Below, in pieces: positions 15,647 to 23,829 of a DNA stretch of 40,448 nt; the stretch's first letter is position 1, and every line of letters begins with the position of its first letter. This DNA comes from Tannerellaceae bacterium (GTDB lineage Bacteria; Bacteroidota; Bacteroidia; Bacteroidales; Tannerellaceae). Where the stretch lies: contig JAJQAZ010000060.1 in the NCBI GenBank assembly GCA_021203545.1, positions 1-40,448 of the forward strand, read 5' to 3'. Position numbers and translations under genes: made by a program. Below the pieces are notes generated by a model. That model was not told the DNA's origin. It saw nothing but the letters and a program-made list of their open reading frames with translations, and made no database searches.

Positions 15647-17185
15647 TTAATAATGCCTGTTGGCTCTTTTTCCTACTATATGCCTATTGTTAGATACCCT
15701 TTCCCGGTTGCTAAGAATCCAGATGGCTCCTTCCAGCGCATCAGGTGCATCATCATGATTCCGGCTTCCTTTTTCAAAAAGTAGTAATTGGTCGATCATT
15801 ACTTCCATTCCCTGGGAGCCCTTCTCCTTTTCATTAAAAATCACTTCATAACGTTGGAAAAGAGGCTGGAGATTTTCAATACGCTGGAATTTATCTGGTT
15901 TTTTGCGTGTGTCGGGAAGGATCGGTATCTGGAATCCCTTTTTATTTCCAACCTTCTTAAATTCATCTAAAAGTAGGTCCTGAACGAAACCGGATTCCAT
16001 CATGTACCGGACGGGAAGACCTCTGACATATTCACGCATCTGATAGTGCCAATCCACCATAGTAGAAACCTTTGTCTGGTCTGCAAAGACTTTCAGGACA
16101 TGGAAAACACCTTTTTTAGTGATGCCAACCAGGACGGTTGCTTTAAAGTCATTTTTGGTGCTGGATTTAAATGACGGGTCAGTGTAACAGATAAGAGAAG
16201 CATAATCGGAAAGGGAAAGCATTTTCCCATAACGCATATACTTTTCTTCAAAGACAGAGCCTTCCCGTACCGGGTTATTCATGTATTCCCGCTGGAAGCG
16301 GGCTTCACCCATATCCTGGCGAACTTCCTGAATCTCTTTAAGGGTAAAGTTCTCTTTCCAGGTTGGCCGTCCGTTTTTATCCAGGACATTGACAGTAGTA
16401 TGGAAGAAGTTTTTCTTTGTATCGGCCAGTGTCCCGATAACCGTATGTCTATCGAAACGGTTTCCAACGATAACGAACCGGCCCCGGCCCATATCCATAG
16501 AGCCAAAGAGAGCACCCAAACACCAGTCTGCTGTTTGTTTTACCCTTCTGGGGTTGCGGGACATTTCATCATCATCTATATCATCAATACTGATATAGTT
16601 TACCCGGATGCCGCTTTTTTTGATACCTCTTGGAGATTGTCCCCGTCCCAGTGCCAGAAACATATCGCCATCGGCGGTAATGAATTTACCGTCCGCCCAT
16701 GACCCTTCCCCTTTCTGTTGGCTGAAATCACGTTTATAAAGTTCGTTAGATTCCAGTTCCGCCTGTAGGTCAGAGAGTAATTCTTTGGCCGCTGGGTTAC
16801 TTTTTGAAACCAGAACCATAACAAGCGGGTCCCGTTCATCCTGGATACGTAGCCAAAGGGGAATAAGAAGCGATAAGTGTGTAGATTTGGCATGGCCCCG
16901 GGCCCACTCAAAGATGCCCCGGGCGCGGTTGTTCTTTAGGATGTAGTTAGCGGCCTCTATCTGGAACTTCCCGCAGGCTTTGGTAGCCAGGTGTGGAAAA
17001 TAAGTTGTTACAAAATATCCATAATCAGTTTTGGCCCGCATGATCCGGGACGACTGGTTTTCATTAGTACTATCAAGTAGTGTGGCTGTTGATTTCTGGA
17101 CATCCAAACAATGTTTGGTCCATTTCTCCATAGCCTTCTTTCTTTTGGAGGACTTTACTTTTGCTTTTTTAGAGGTAACGACCAT
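15647..17185 (-). CDS. Terminase large subunit
   Basis: This 512-residue motor-nuclease powers headful DNA packaging. Walker A-like WARGHAKST (residues 94-102) and Walker B YISIDDID (197-204) belong to the ATPase; CYTDPSFKSS (Asp336) and DDAPDALEGA near the C terminus are the nuclease metal-binding sites. It is of the Mu gp28/TerL type. It lies directly after the small terminase with a shared ATTA overlap and before gp36. All key residues are present and the length is normal. Confidence 0.88.
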   Translation of the reverse strand: MVVTSKKAKVKSSKRKKAMEKWTKHCLDVQKSTATLLDSTNENQSSRIMRAKTDYGYFVTTYFPHLATKACGKFQIEAANYILKNNRARGIFEWARGHAKSTHLSLLIPLWLRIQDERDPLVMVLVSKSNPAAKELLSDLQAELESNELYKRDFSQQKGEGSWADGKFITADGDMFLALGRGQSPRGIKKSGIRVNYISIDDIDDDEMSRNPRRVKQTADWCLGALFGSMDMGRGRFVIVGNRFDRHTVIGTLADTKKNFFHTTVNVLDKNGRPTWKENFTLKEIQEVRQDMGEARFQREYMNNPVREGSVFEEKYMRYGKMLSLSDYASLICYTDPSFKSSTKNDFKATVLVGITKKGVFHVLKVFADQTKVSTMVDWHYQMREYVRGLPVRYMMESGFVQDLLLDEFKKVGNKKGFQIPILPDTRKKPDKFQRIENLQPLFQRYEVIFNEKEKGSQGMEVMIDQLLLFEKGSRNHDDAPDALEGAIWILSNRERVSNNRHIVGKRANRHY

Positions 17186-17679
17186 TATTCATCAGTTGAA
17201 AGGGTACGGACATATTCTTTATGATACCGGTTGATCTGGAAAATAAATTCCTGGGTAAGCCCGGGATCTGTTTCCGATTTTTCCATGAGCCACTTTTCAA
17301 AAAGGATCATCACATCTATAACGGTAGTCTGGGTGATGGTCTCCGAAATGCGTTCGGCGGAAGCCATAATTTTAACCAGGTTATCAGCCAGCTTTGTGAT
17401 CTCTTCTACGTTGATCTCTTTTTCCCCGGATTTATCAATCAGTATCTGGGTGATCTTTTTGGCAGCTACCATCATGGAACCAGCCAGCTCGGAGGGGGAT
17501 GTATTCTGATCTTTCTTTTCTTTCTCCCATCCTTCGGTTTTTACCCATTTACTAATCGTTGCCTCTGTAATGCCGACAACTCCAGCGATCGCTTTCTGGG
17601 TTTCTCCCTTTAAATAAAGCTTTAAGGCTATCCCTTTGGCCCTATCCCTGTCTGCTTTTGTCTTTTTTACTACTGCCAT
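17185..17679 (-). CDS. Terminase small subunit-like HTH protein
   Basis: This 164-residue protein has an N-terminal HTH (KGETQKAIAGVVGITEATISKW) followed by helices, the layout of small terminases that recognise the packaging site. The ATG at 17679 (MAVVKKTKAD) was used because an upstream in-frame start at 17835 would run the protein across the tRNA and the dyad at 17729. It heads the leftward packaging operon and overlaps the large-subunit start by one codon. Confidence 0.75.
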   Translation of the reverse strand: MAVVKKTKADRDRAKGIALKLYLKGETQKAIAGVVGITEATISKWVKTEGWEKEKKDQNTSPSELAGSMMVAAKKITQILIDKSGEKEINVEEITKLADNLVKIMASAERISETITQTTVIDVMILFEKWLMEKSETDPGLTQEFIFQINRYHKEYVRTLSTDE

Positions 17680-17728
17680 TTTGGATGTGTTTGATAGTGC
17701 AAAATTGGAAGTTTCCCCGCGCGTACAA

Positions 17729-17759
17729 AAATTGTACTTAAGTTTTTTAAGTACAATTT
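17729..17759. promoter_or_regulatory. 13-bp perfect inverted repeat in the divergent late region
   Basis: AAATTGTACTTAA (17729-17741) and TTAAGTACAATTT (17747-17759) form a perfect dyad with a 5-bp spacer, 50 bp upstream of the terminase small ATG and 40 bp before the tRNA. It is well placed as an operator for a late activator acting on both late operons. No T tract follows to suggest a terminator. Confidence 0.6.
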
Positions 17760-17800
17760 GATAGCCTATAAAAAAGTAGTGAAATTTGTTACACAGAAAT

Positions 17801-17872
17801 CGCAGGATAGAGCAGTGGTAGCTCGTGAGGCTCATTACCTCAAGGCCGGGGGTTCGAATCCCTCTCCTGCAA
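17801..17872 (+). tRNA. Initiator-type tRNA-Met (CAT anticodon)
   Basis: A full cloverleaf is visible. Acceptor CGCAGGA pairs with TCCTGCA except C1-A72, the unpaired end that marks bacterial initiator tRNA. The D-stem GAGC/GCTC has A11:U24, also an initiator feature. The anticodon loop is CTCATTA, and the T-loop is TTCGAAT. The anticodon stem has G-C at two of the three positions that are all G-C in standard tRNA-fMet; the third is A29:U41. CCA is not encoded. It lies inside the prophage between the divergent late operons, so it is phage-carried. Confidence 0.9.
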
Positions 17873-17906
17873 CAAACATTTTTAGGTTGGTTTATTGGTT
17901 TGTTGA

Positions 17907-18004
17907 CCTTTCCACCGGAGTAGCCGCCGGATGGAAAGGATAAAGATTGAAGGTTATCACTACAAAGGGAGGTGAGCGGCTACCGGAGGAGAAAGCCTCC
18001 CTTT
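17907..18004 (+). promoter_or_regulatory. Structured leader with complementary hairpin loops
   Basis: Hairpin A (17907-17939) has an almost unbroken 12-bp stem (CCTTTCCA and CCGG halves, one bulged A) around loop AGTAGCCG. Hairpin B (17964-18004) has a 9-bp stem AAAGGGAGG/CCTCCCTTT. Loop B contains GCGGCTAC (17976-17983), complementary to GTAGCCGC that begins in loop A (17920-17927). The two could form a kissing pair. It precedes the protease start (18021) by 17 bp. Leader control, or an RNA role, is an inference. Confidence 0.5.
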
Positions 18005-18020
18005 ACAAATAAAAAAGGAA

Positions 18021-19037
18021 ATGGCAAAAAGACTTATTTGGACGGATGAATCCCTTAACTGTTACGGTTTTTGGCTCCTTACGGAAGGGGGCGACCTTTC
18101 AGACTTTAAGAAAAATCCGATCATGCTGTATAATCATCATAGGACATGGAGCGGTAAAACGGATGAGATTCTACCGATCGGAGTTTGGGAGGACTACAAG
18201 GTAGAAGGAGGGGTTATTACCGGATCCCCCAGGTTTGACCTTAAAGATGACTTTGCCAAAAAGATTGCAGGTAAGGTAGAGGGTGGCTTTTTAAAAGCCT
18301 GCTCGGTCGGTATCCGGATTCTGGAAGTCAGCGAGGATCCTAAATATTTAAAGCCCGGACAAACCCGGCCAACGGTCGTAAAATGGAAATTAAAAGAAGT
18401 TTCTATCGTAGATATTCCAGTCAATCCCAATGCCGCCGGAATTGTCCTTTATGATGCAAACGACAATGTAATTACACTTTCAGAGAGCGGAAACAGCTCC
18501 CTTCTACCACTATTAAACAAAGATATTAATAAACAAAACAGTATTTTAATGAAAAGTATTGCACTACAGTTCGGGCTGAAAGAATCAGCCTCGGAGTCGG
18601 AAATCCTTCTGGCTTTTACTAAATTAAAATCCGATCACCAGGCGGAGGTTGCGGCTATAACTCTCCGGGCCACAAATGCGGAAACAGCCCTTAAGGATCT
18701 GTAGGAAGAGGTTGCGGCCGGAAGAAAGAAAGAGGCGGACGGGCTTCTTCAGGAAGCCTTAAAGCAGGGTAAAATTACAGCGGATCTTCTTCCTGTATAT
18801 GAAAAATTCTTCGAAACCGACCACGAAGGAACAAAAAAAGCCCTCCTTGGCCTTCCGGGAAAACAGAAACTGGGGGCCATGATCGGAAAAACCGGTGATA
18901 TGTCAAAGTATGCCTCCCTTTCCTGGGATGAACTGGACCGGAAAGGACTCCTGGCAGAACTCAAAGAAAAGGATCCGGAGCTCTATAAGGAGAAGTATTC
19001 AGAGATGGCAAAAGGATTAAACATAACTTCTAAATAA
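18021..19037 (+). pseudogene. Prohead protease/scaffold gene with in-frame TAG
   Basis: The first 227 codons encode an HK97-type prohead protease. His39/His40 lie in YNHHR, Ser95 in LKACSVGI, and the core continues to VSIVDIPVNPNA. The frame is interrupted by TAG at 18702-18704 but continues unbroken to 19037 with helical scaffold-like sequence (EEVAAGRKKEADGLLQEAL). In Mu the protease gpI and scaffold gpZ are nested in one gene, so the full 338 codons match. The stop probably arose from CAG (Gln). Protease activity may remain, scaffold function would be lost. Confidence 0.75.
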
Positions 19038-19046
19038 TTAAAATGA

Positions 19047-19944
19047 ATGGCTTTACAAATTGAACTTTGGGTAAAATCTATTATTGGGAATTTATTTGCA
19101 GACAACACTTTTGCATATCACTCTGTGGATCACAGTGAGTTTGTTAGTGGCAAAACGGTGCATGTCCCCAATGCAGGTACGCCCTCGAGGGTAGTAAAAA
19201 ACCGGACAATCTTTCCGGCCAATGTAACCCAGCGGGAAGATGTTGATCTTAAATATGACATTGACGAATTTACCGTTGATCCTATCCGTATTTCCAATGC
19301 CGAAAAGGTGGAACTTTCCTATAACAAGCGGGAAAGCATTGTTGGAGAAAACCGCTCAAAGTTAGAGGAAGAGGTTTACAGTTCCCTTATCTATAATTGG
19401 ATACCAGAGGGGGGGAACTGTACTGGAAACACAGGGAAGCCCAGTTGATAGCCACCTGGAAGGAACAACTGGAAAGCGTAAAGGTATTGATAAAAAGACT
19501 GTTTCCGAGGCAATGAAACAGTTCAATAAGTGGAACATACCCCAGGAAGGGCGTTTTATGATGTTGGATTCTGATATGTACGACCAACTCTTTGAATCTA
19601 TGACAGACGCAGAGCGCAATAACTTCCTGTTTTGTGCTAACCTGGAAAAAGGAATTATAGGTAAATATAAAACCTTTACCTTTTTTCAACGTAGCCAGGT
19701 AGCAAAAACGGCTGGGGATAAAACCCTAAAACCGTTTGAAGCGCTCGCTGAAACAGATGATTGTGCAGCAGGTATTGCCTGGTATCGTGGTAGTGTATCG
19801 CGTGCCCTTGGTGAGACTGTACCTTTTGAAGATGAGAATAACCCACTGTACTACTCTGATATCCTCTCTTTCCTGCAACGTGCTGGGGGCCGGTACATCC
19901 GGGCGGATAAAAAAAGGAGTACTGTTAATCAAACAAGCTGCTGA
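19047..19944 (+). pseudogene. Major capsid protein gene, frameshifted at G7
   Basis: The product resembles the Mu gpT-type head protein: MALQIELWVKSIIGNLFADN at the start, then NRTIFPANVTQREDVDL, and the C-terminal half from 19513 (EAMKQFNKWNIPQEGRFMM). The frame breaks at a run of seven G at 19409-19415. With six G, the reading continues as GGTVLETQGSPVDSHLEGTTGK and the whole protein would be about 299 residues, close to gpT (305). One extra G, by mutation or sequencing, explains the break. The true start is the ATG at 19047; the ATG at 19043 runs into a stop. Confidence 0.75.
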
Positions 19945-19947
19945 ATA

Positions 19948-20409
19948 ATGGCAAAGCTTCAGTATCTTATAATACACTGCACTGCCACCCCGGAAGGACA
20001 GGAGGTGAAAGCCCTGGACATCCGGCGGTGGCATACCGCAGCGCCTCCTTCGGGTAACGGGTGGAAGCAGGTAGGGTATACAGATATGATCCACCTGGAC
20101 GGACGGGTGGAGCGACTGGTGGATAACAATGAGGATGCCAATGTGGATCCCTGGGAGATCACAAATGGAGTGGTAGGCTATAACAGTATAAGCCGGCACA
20201 TTGTGTATGTGGGTGGTGTGGCTCCGGATAAAAAGACTCCCCTTGATACCCGGACCCCGGCCCAGAAAGAGGCACTTAAAAACTATGTGCTGGATTTTAA
20301 GAGACGCTTTCCGTCGGTAAAGATTATCGGGCATAACGAAGTGGCCGCAAAGGCATGCCCTTCCTTTGATGTCCAAAAGTGGCTAAAGGAAATCGGTATT
20401 AATCAGTGA
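19948..20409 (+). CDS. N-acetylmuramoyl-L-alanine amidase (endolysin)
   Basis: This 153-residue zinc amidase is of the T7 lysozyme/Amidase_2 type. Zinc ligand His10 (IIHCT) and the trio His129, Lys135 and Cys137 (GHNEVAAKACPSFD) match the spacing in T7 lysozyme. It cleaves the bond between muramic acid and the stem peptide. There is no signal peptide, so it depends on a holin. It lies between capsid and the holin-like/u-spanin genes and is the phage's own endolysin. Confidence 0.9.
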   Translation: MAKLQYLIIHCTATPEGQEVKALDIRRWHTAAPPSGNGWKQVGYTDMIHLDGRVERLVDNNEDANVDPWEITNGVVGYNSISRHIVYVGGVAPDKKTPLDTRTPAQKEALKNYVLDFKRRFPSVKIIGHNEVAAKACPSFDVQKWLKEIGINQ

Positions 20410-20413
20410 TGTA

Positions 20414-20776
20414 ATGGAAAAGTACCCTTTGATTGCTCAGATCACAATTCTTGTACTTACTCCTTTTTGCTCCTGGCTGTTTAGTAAACTTCATACCAAA
20501 AGGGAAAAACAGAAAATAGATCTGGAGATAATCCAGGCAGCTATTGCTCCCCAACTGGACTCTATCCAACAGCTAACAGCCCATAACAACCAACTCGTAC
20601 AGATGTATCTGGATGAATAAAAGGAGCGGATCCGGGCGGAAGGAGAGAATAAACAGCTAAAGGCAGAAAGAGAAGACCTGTCTGAAAAGGTCTCCAGGCT
20701 TACAAAGCAGGTAGACCGGTTAGAGAAGTTATTAAAAAAGTTTACAGATGAAAAGATCCATAATTCTTCTTCTTAG
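20414..20776 (+). pseudogene. Holin-like membrane/coiled-coil protein, in-frame TAA
   Basis: The first part has one N-terminal membrane segment (PLIAQITILVLTPFCSWLF) and a helical region. It is interrupted by TAA at 20618-20620, but the frame continues with a coiled coil (LSEKVSRLTKQVDRLEKLL) to a TAG at 20774. A CAA-to-TAA change (Gln) would explain the stop. The position after the amidase and overlap with the u-spanin start (20748) suggest a lysis role, as holin or partner. The ending TAG appears genuine. Confidence 0.6.
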
Positions 20777-21221
20777 TTTTCTTCTGGTAAGTTGCGGAAG
20801 CACTAAAAAGACTACCCGGGATTCTTTAGAAAGTACTTCCGGAATCCTGGAAGATGTTCAGATAAAACAGGAAAGTGTAAAAGAAGATCACTCCTATCTC
20901 AAAATTAAGGAAGAAGAGACATTTGAAACAGAAACGATTTTTTATGATACGACTCTTCCGGCGGATAGTCTTACGGGTAATCCGCCAGTCTTAGAAAAAA
21001 AGACAACAGTTAGAAAAATGGCTGTCACCTACGAAAAGGAAAGAGAGGAAAAGGAGGAATATAAAAGCGATCTAACCGGGCGGATAAAAGAGGACCATGT
21101 GGTGTCTGCCTACTGGGAAAAAGAGAAAGAGCACTCCGGTCGGCCACCGGCGATATGGATAGTAATATTACTAACAATTCTTATAATCATTTTAAAGAAT
21201 GTCAAAGACAGCAGTAAATAA
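20748..21221 (+). CDS. Unimolecular spanin-like lipoprotein
   Basis: This 157-residue protein has a lipoprotein signal (MKRSIILLLSFLLVSCG, lipidated Cys16), a long charged periplasmic region, and a C-terminal membrane segment (IWIVILLTILIIIL, ~139-152). That is the topology of u-spanins such as T1 gp11, which tether outer and inner membranes and fuse them in the last step of lysis. It starts inside the preceding gene and follows the endolysin. Unlike the spanin-like gene at 1430, it is in one frame. Confidence 0.8.
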   Translation: MKRSIILLLSFLLVSCGSTKKTTRDSLESTSGILEDVQIKQESVKEDHSYLKIKEEETFETETIFYDTTLPADSLTGNPPVLEKKTTVRKMAVTYEKEREEKEEYKSDLTGRIKEDHVVSAYWEKEKEHSGRPPAIWIVILLTILIIILKNVKDSSK

Positions 21222-21714
21222 CGAGATAGCGGCTAATTCTGTAAAGGATCAGGCCGTAACCGGGGAACAGGAATAGAAAGTTCAGGAAGCCGGCGAAAAA
21301 GTAAAAGTTTCAGAGACTCCCAAAGTCGTAGCGGCAACCGGCACAAAACAGACTGCTAAAAAGGAGGAGAAAAAAACAGAGTCCACTGCAAAAGATAAAA
21401 AGGTTTCAGAGAAAGAGGCTTTTGCCACACTGGCGGCTCTCTATGCCCTTACTCCTGAAGAGGTAAAAAGTAGACTTGAAGAAAGTGAGGAAAAGAAGGC
21501 CGAAAAAAAGAAAGTGGCAAAAGCCTCAAAGTCTGCCTCTGAAGATTCACCACTCTACAAGAAGGGGCTTTCGATCTTAAAGGATCATCCCTCAATGGAA
21601 GAGGTCTATTTAACAGCTAACGGTTTTGGCTTTTTCAGCTATGAAGAAGCAAAGAACCATGGCCAGGGATTAAAGGATAAAAGCATCGTACATGTTAAAC
21701 GGAAAGCAAAATGA
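21199..21714 (+). pseudogene. Charged pre-sheath phage protein, in-frame TAG
   Basis: The frame opens at ATG 21199 inside the spanin end and reads to 21714, but TAG stands at 21274-21276 (codon 26). Downstream are 145 more codons: a lysine/glutamate-rich linker, then a compact C-terminal domain (EEVYLTANGFGFFSYEEAKN). An alternative start at 21514 would give the last 66 residues alone. In Mu-like phages small genes precede the sheath here. Exact function is unknown. CAG to TAG would explain the stop. Confidence 0.6.
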
Positions 21715-22904
21715 CACTACCAAGAGTTAAGATCAGTTATAAAAATGGAGCCATTGGCCAGGTGGAAGCTATGGCAGACGGATGTGTGGGTATGATTGCA
21801 CTGGGTGCTACGGAAACAGAAGGCTTTAAACTGGGTACCACCTATGTCGTTAAAAAGCTTTCCGCCCTTGAAGATCTCGGGGTAACAGTGGAGACTAACC
21901 CCAACCTGTACCGCAATGTAAAAGACTTTTACGCAGAAAGTGGAGACGGGCCTGAGCTGTACCTTATGGGGTTCCCGGCTGCGGAGACATTTACCAGTGT
22001 CCTGGATAAAGATAACCTGGCAGGTGCCCGGCTGCTCATTCAGGAGACAGTAGGTAAGATCCGGGCGCTGGTTGTATTCAAAACACCGGAAAAAGATTAT
22101 GAACTTACCCTTTCCGGTGAAATGGATCAGGATGTAACGGCGGCTCTATCCAAAGCCCAGGGGCTTGGTGAGTGGGCTACCGATCAGTTGAAAGCGCCCA
22201 TCTTCACACTATTGGAAGGATACGGATACAGCGGGGAGGCTCTCTCTCTTACCGCACTTACAACCATGAAGCATAACCGGGTGGGTATTGTAATTGGCGA
22301 TACCCAGGCGGATAGCCCCAACGCCTGCATGGGAATCGTTGCCGGCCGGCTTGCTATCTCTCCAGTACAGCGCAAAATCAGCCGGGTAAAAGACGGAGCC
22401 CTTACACCTCTTACCATTTATGTGGGTAGTGACCCGGCCGAAATCGCAGACGTGGAAATGGTTCACGAAAAAGGCTATATCACATTCCGGACCTTTGTTG
22501 GTAAAAGCGGGTATTTTATTGCCGATGATAACCTGACTACTGAAGTGGCGGACGATTTCCGGTCGGTTACTAACCGTAGGGTAATAGATAAGGCCTACCG
22601 GATTGCCTATAACACGCTGATCGAGACCCTGAACGATGAGGTACCGATCGCATCGGATGGGAATCTTTCTCCTGCCTGGTGCGCTTCACTTTCCGGGGAT
22701 GTAGAGCAGGCCATTATCTCAAATATGACAGCAAATGGGAACCTTGGAAATGATCCGGGTGACTCTTCAGATACAGGGGTAGAATGTAATATTCCTTACG
22801 AGCAGCAAATATTAAGCACCTCCGGGCTTCAGGTAGAATTACGGGTAAAGCCCGCAGGCTATGCCAAATACATTGATGTGGAACTGGGTTTTAAAACCGC
22901 ATAA
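21711..22904 (+). CDS. Contractile tail sheath protein
   Basis: This 397-residue protein matches the DUF2586-type tail sheath of Mu-like and Bacteroidales phages. The start is VKISYKNGAIGQVEAMADG; the central region has KHNRVGIVIGDTQ, and the C-terminal part has VTNRRVIDKAYRIAYNTL and a beta domain. Sheath subunits wrap the tube and contract to drive it into the cell. Its start overlaps the previous stop as ATGA and the tube gene follows 12 bp on, as expected for a myovirus. Confidence 0.8.
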   Translation: MTLPRVKISYKNGAIGQVEAMADGCVGMIALGATETEGFKLGTTYVVKKLSALEDLGVTVETNPNLYRNVKDFYAESGDGPELYLMGFPAAETFTSVLDKDNLAGARLLIQETVGKIRALVVFKTPEKDYELTLSGEMDQDVTAALSKAQGLGEWATDQLKAPIFTLLEGYGYSGEALSLTALTTMKHNRVGIVIGDTQADSPNACMGIVAGRLAISPVQRKISRVKDGALTPLTIYVGSDPAEIADVEMVHEKGYITFRTFVGKSGYFIADDNLTTEVADDFRSVTNRRVIDKAYRIAYNTLIETLNDEVPIASDGNLSPAWCASLSGDVEQAIISNMTANGNLGNDPGDSSDTGVECNIPYEQQILSTSGLQVELRVKPAGYAKYIDVELGFKTA

Positions 22905-22916
22905 AAATAAAGGACA

Positions 22917-23324
22917 ATGTTTAACAGTAGACAATACGAGTGGTCTGATATTACGGTATATATGGGAAACCGTGATGTTACCGGTATCAGGTCGGTTAAG
23001 TACACAGAAAAACAGGAGAAAGAAGCGGTATACGGCAAAGGAAATATGCCCCTTAGTATCCAGAAAGGAAACAAAAGCTATGAAGGTGAAATCGGGCTTT
23101 TACAATCCGAACTGGAGGCTCTTTCTGCTTTAGGCCGCTCGGTTATGGACCTGGAACTCCGGATTGTGGTTGCGTATGGTAATCCTGCTAATGGAGATGT
23201 ACCGGTAACAGATGAGCTTATTGGTGTACAGTTCACCGAAGAAAACAAAGAGATGAAACAAGGGGATAAGTTTATGGAAGTAACCCTTCCGTTTGTCTTC
23301 TTAAGTAAAAAGAAACACGTTTAA
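22917..23324 (+). CDS. Tail tube protein
   Basis: This 135-residue beta-rich protein fits the tail tube of contractile phages (Mu gpM-like): SRQYEWSDITVYMGNRDVTG at the start and ELIGVQFTEENKEMKQGD near the end. Tube subunits stack under the sheath to guide DNA. The position between sheath and tail assembly chaperone is standard. It is intact and single-frame. No signal peptide is present, as expected. Confidence 0.75.
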   Translation: MFNSRQYEWSDITVYMGNRDVTGIRSVKYTEKQEKEAVYGKGNMPLSIQKGNKSYEGEIGLLQSELEALSALGRSVMDLELRIVVAYGNPANGDVPVTDELIGVQFTEENKEMKQGDKFMEVTLPFVFLSKKKHV

Positions 23325-23343
23325 CATTAAAAATTAAAAAGTC

Positions 23344-23828
23344 ATGTCAAAAGGAAATTTAGTTGGACAGGCGACTCCAGAACAGATTAAGGAGTGGAAA
23401 GAAAAACATAGCGATATTTTTGCCGTTACAGTTGCAGCTCATGTATGTTATCTAAAGAAACCAACCCGGAAAGATCTCTCTTATGCTTCCACGGCGGGGA
23501 AAACTGATCCCCTGAAGTTTAATGAAGTGATTCTTCGTAATTGTTGGCTGGGTGGCAGTGAAGAAATCCGGACGGAGGATAATTTGTTTATGGGAGCCTG
23601 CGGTGTCCTGGATAAATTAATAGAGATTGAAGAGGCTGAAATAAAAAAGCTTTAGAGGCTACCGATGTAGATGAGCGGGAAGACCGGGATGTAATCCGGA
23701 AACTGGACGCACAACTCCGGTACTACCTCTCCATCAATCCGGATAGCCTAAGTGACGAAGAGTGGGCCATGCGGGTCAATGAACTAAAGTGGATCAGAAA
23801 AGAAGAAGCAAAAGCAAACAAGTTTTAA
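23344..23828 (+). CDS. Tail assembly chaperone with -1 frameshift extension
   Basis: The zero frame gives 103 residues and stops at TAG 23653. A -1 shift at A AAA AAG (23643-23649) enters a second frame at GCT 23649 and adds 60 residues (ALEATDVDEREDRDVIRKLD and on to 23828). Such short and long forms of one chaperone, as in lambda G/GT, coat the tape measure during tail assembly. The gene lies directly before the tape measure, where this frameshift is expected. The two frames overlap as required. Confidence 0.85.
23643..23649 (+). promoter_or_regulatory. Slippery heptamer A AAA AAG
   Basis: The codons are ATA AAA AAG CTT TAG in frame zero. The heptamer A AAA AAG is the efficient -1 slippery site known from E. 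coli dnaX, and a stop follows four bases after it. A shift continues in frame -1 for 60 codons to 23828. Confidence 0.85.
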
Positions 23829-23829
23829 A

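Noticed and set aside
17185-17835. Longer terminase small subunit starting at 17835
   Set aside because: It would run across the tRNA and the 13-bp dyad; the HTH protein is complete from the ATG at 17679.
8399-21714. TAG-to-Gln recoding of the phage
   Set aside because: TAG looks genuine as stop of the genes ending at 4755 and 20774, one interruption is TAA, and the phage tRNA has anticodon CAT rather than CTA. Nonsense mutations explain the data better.
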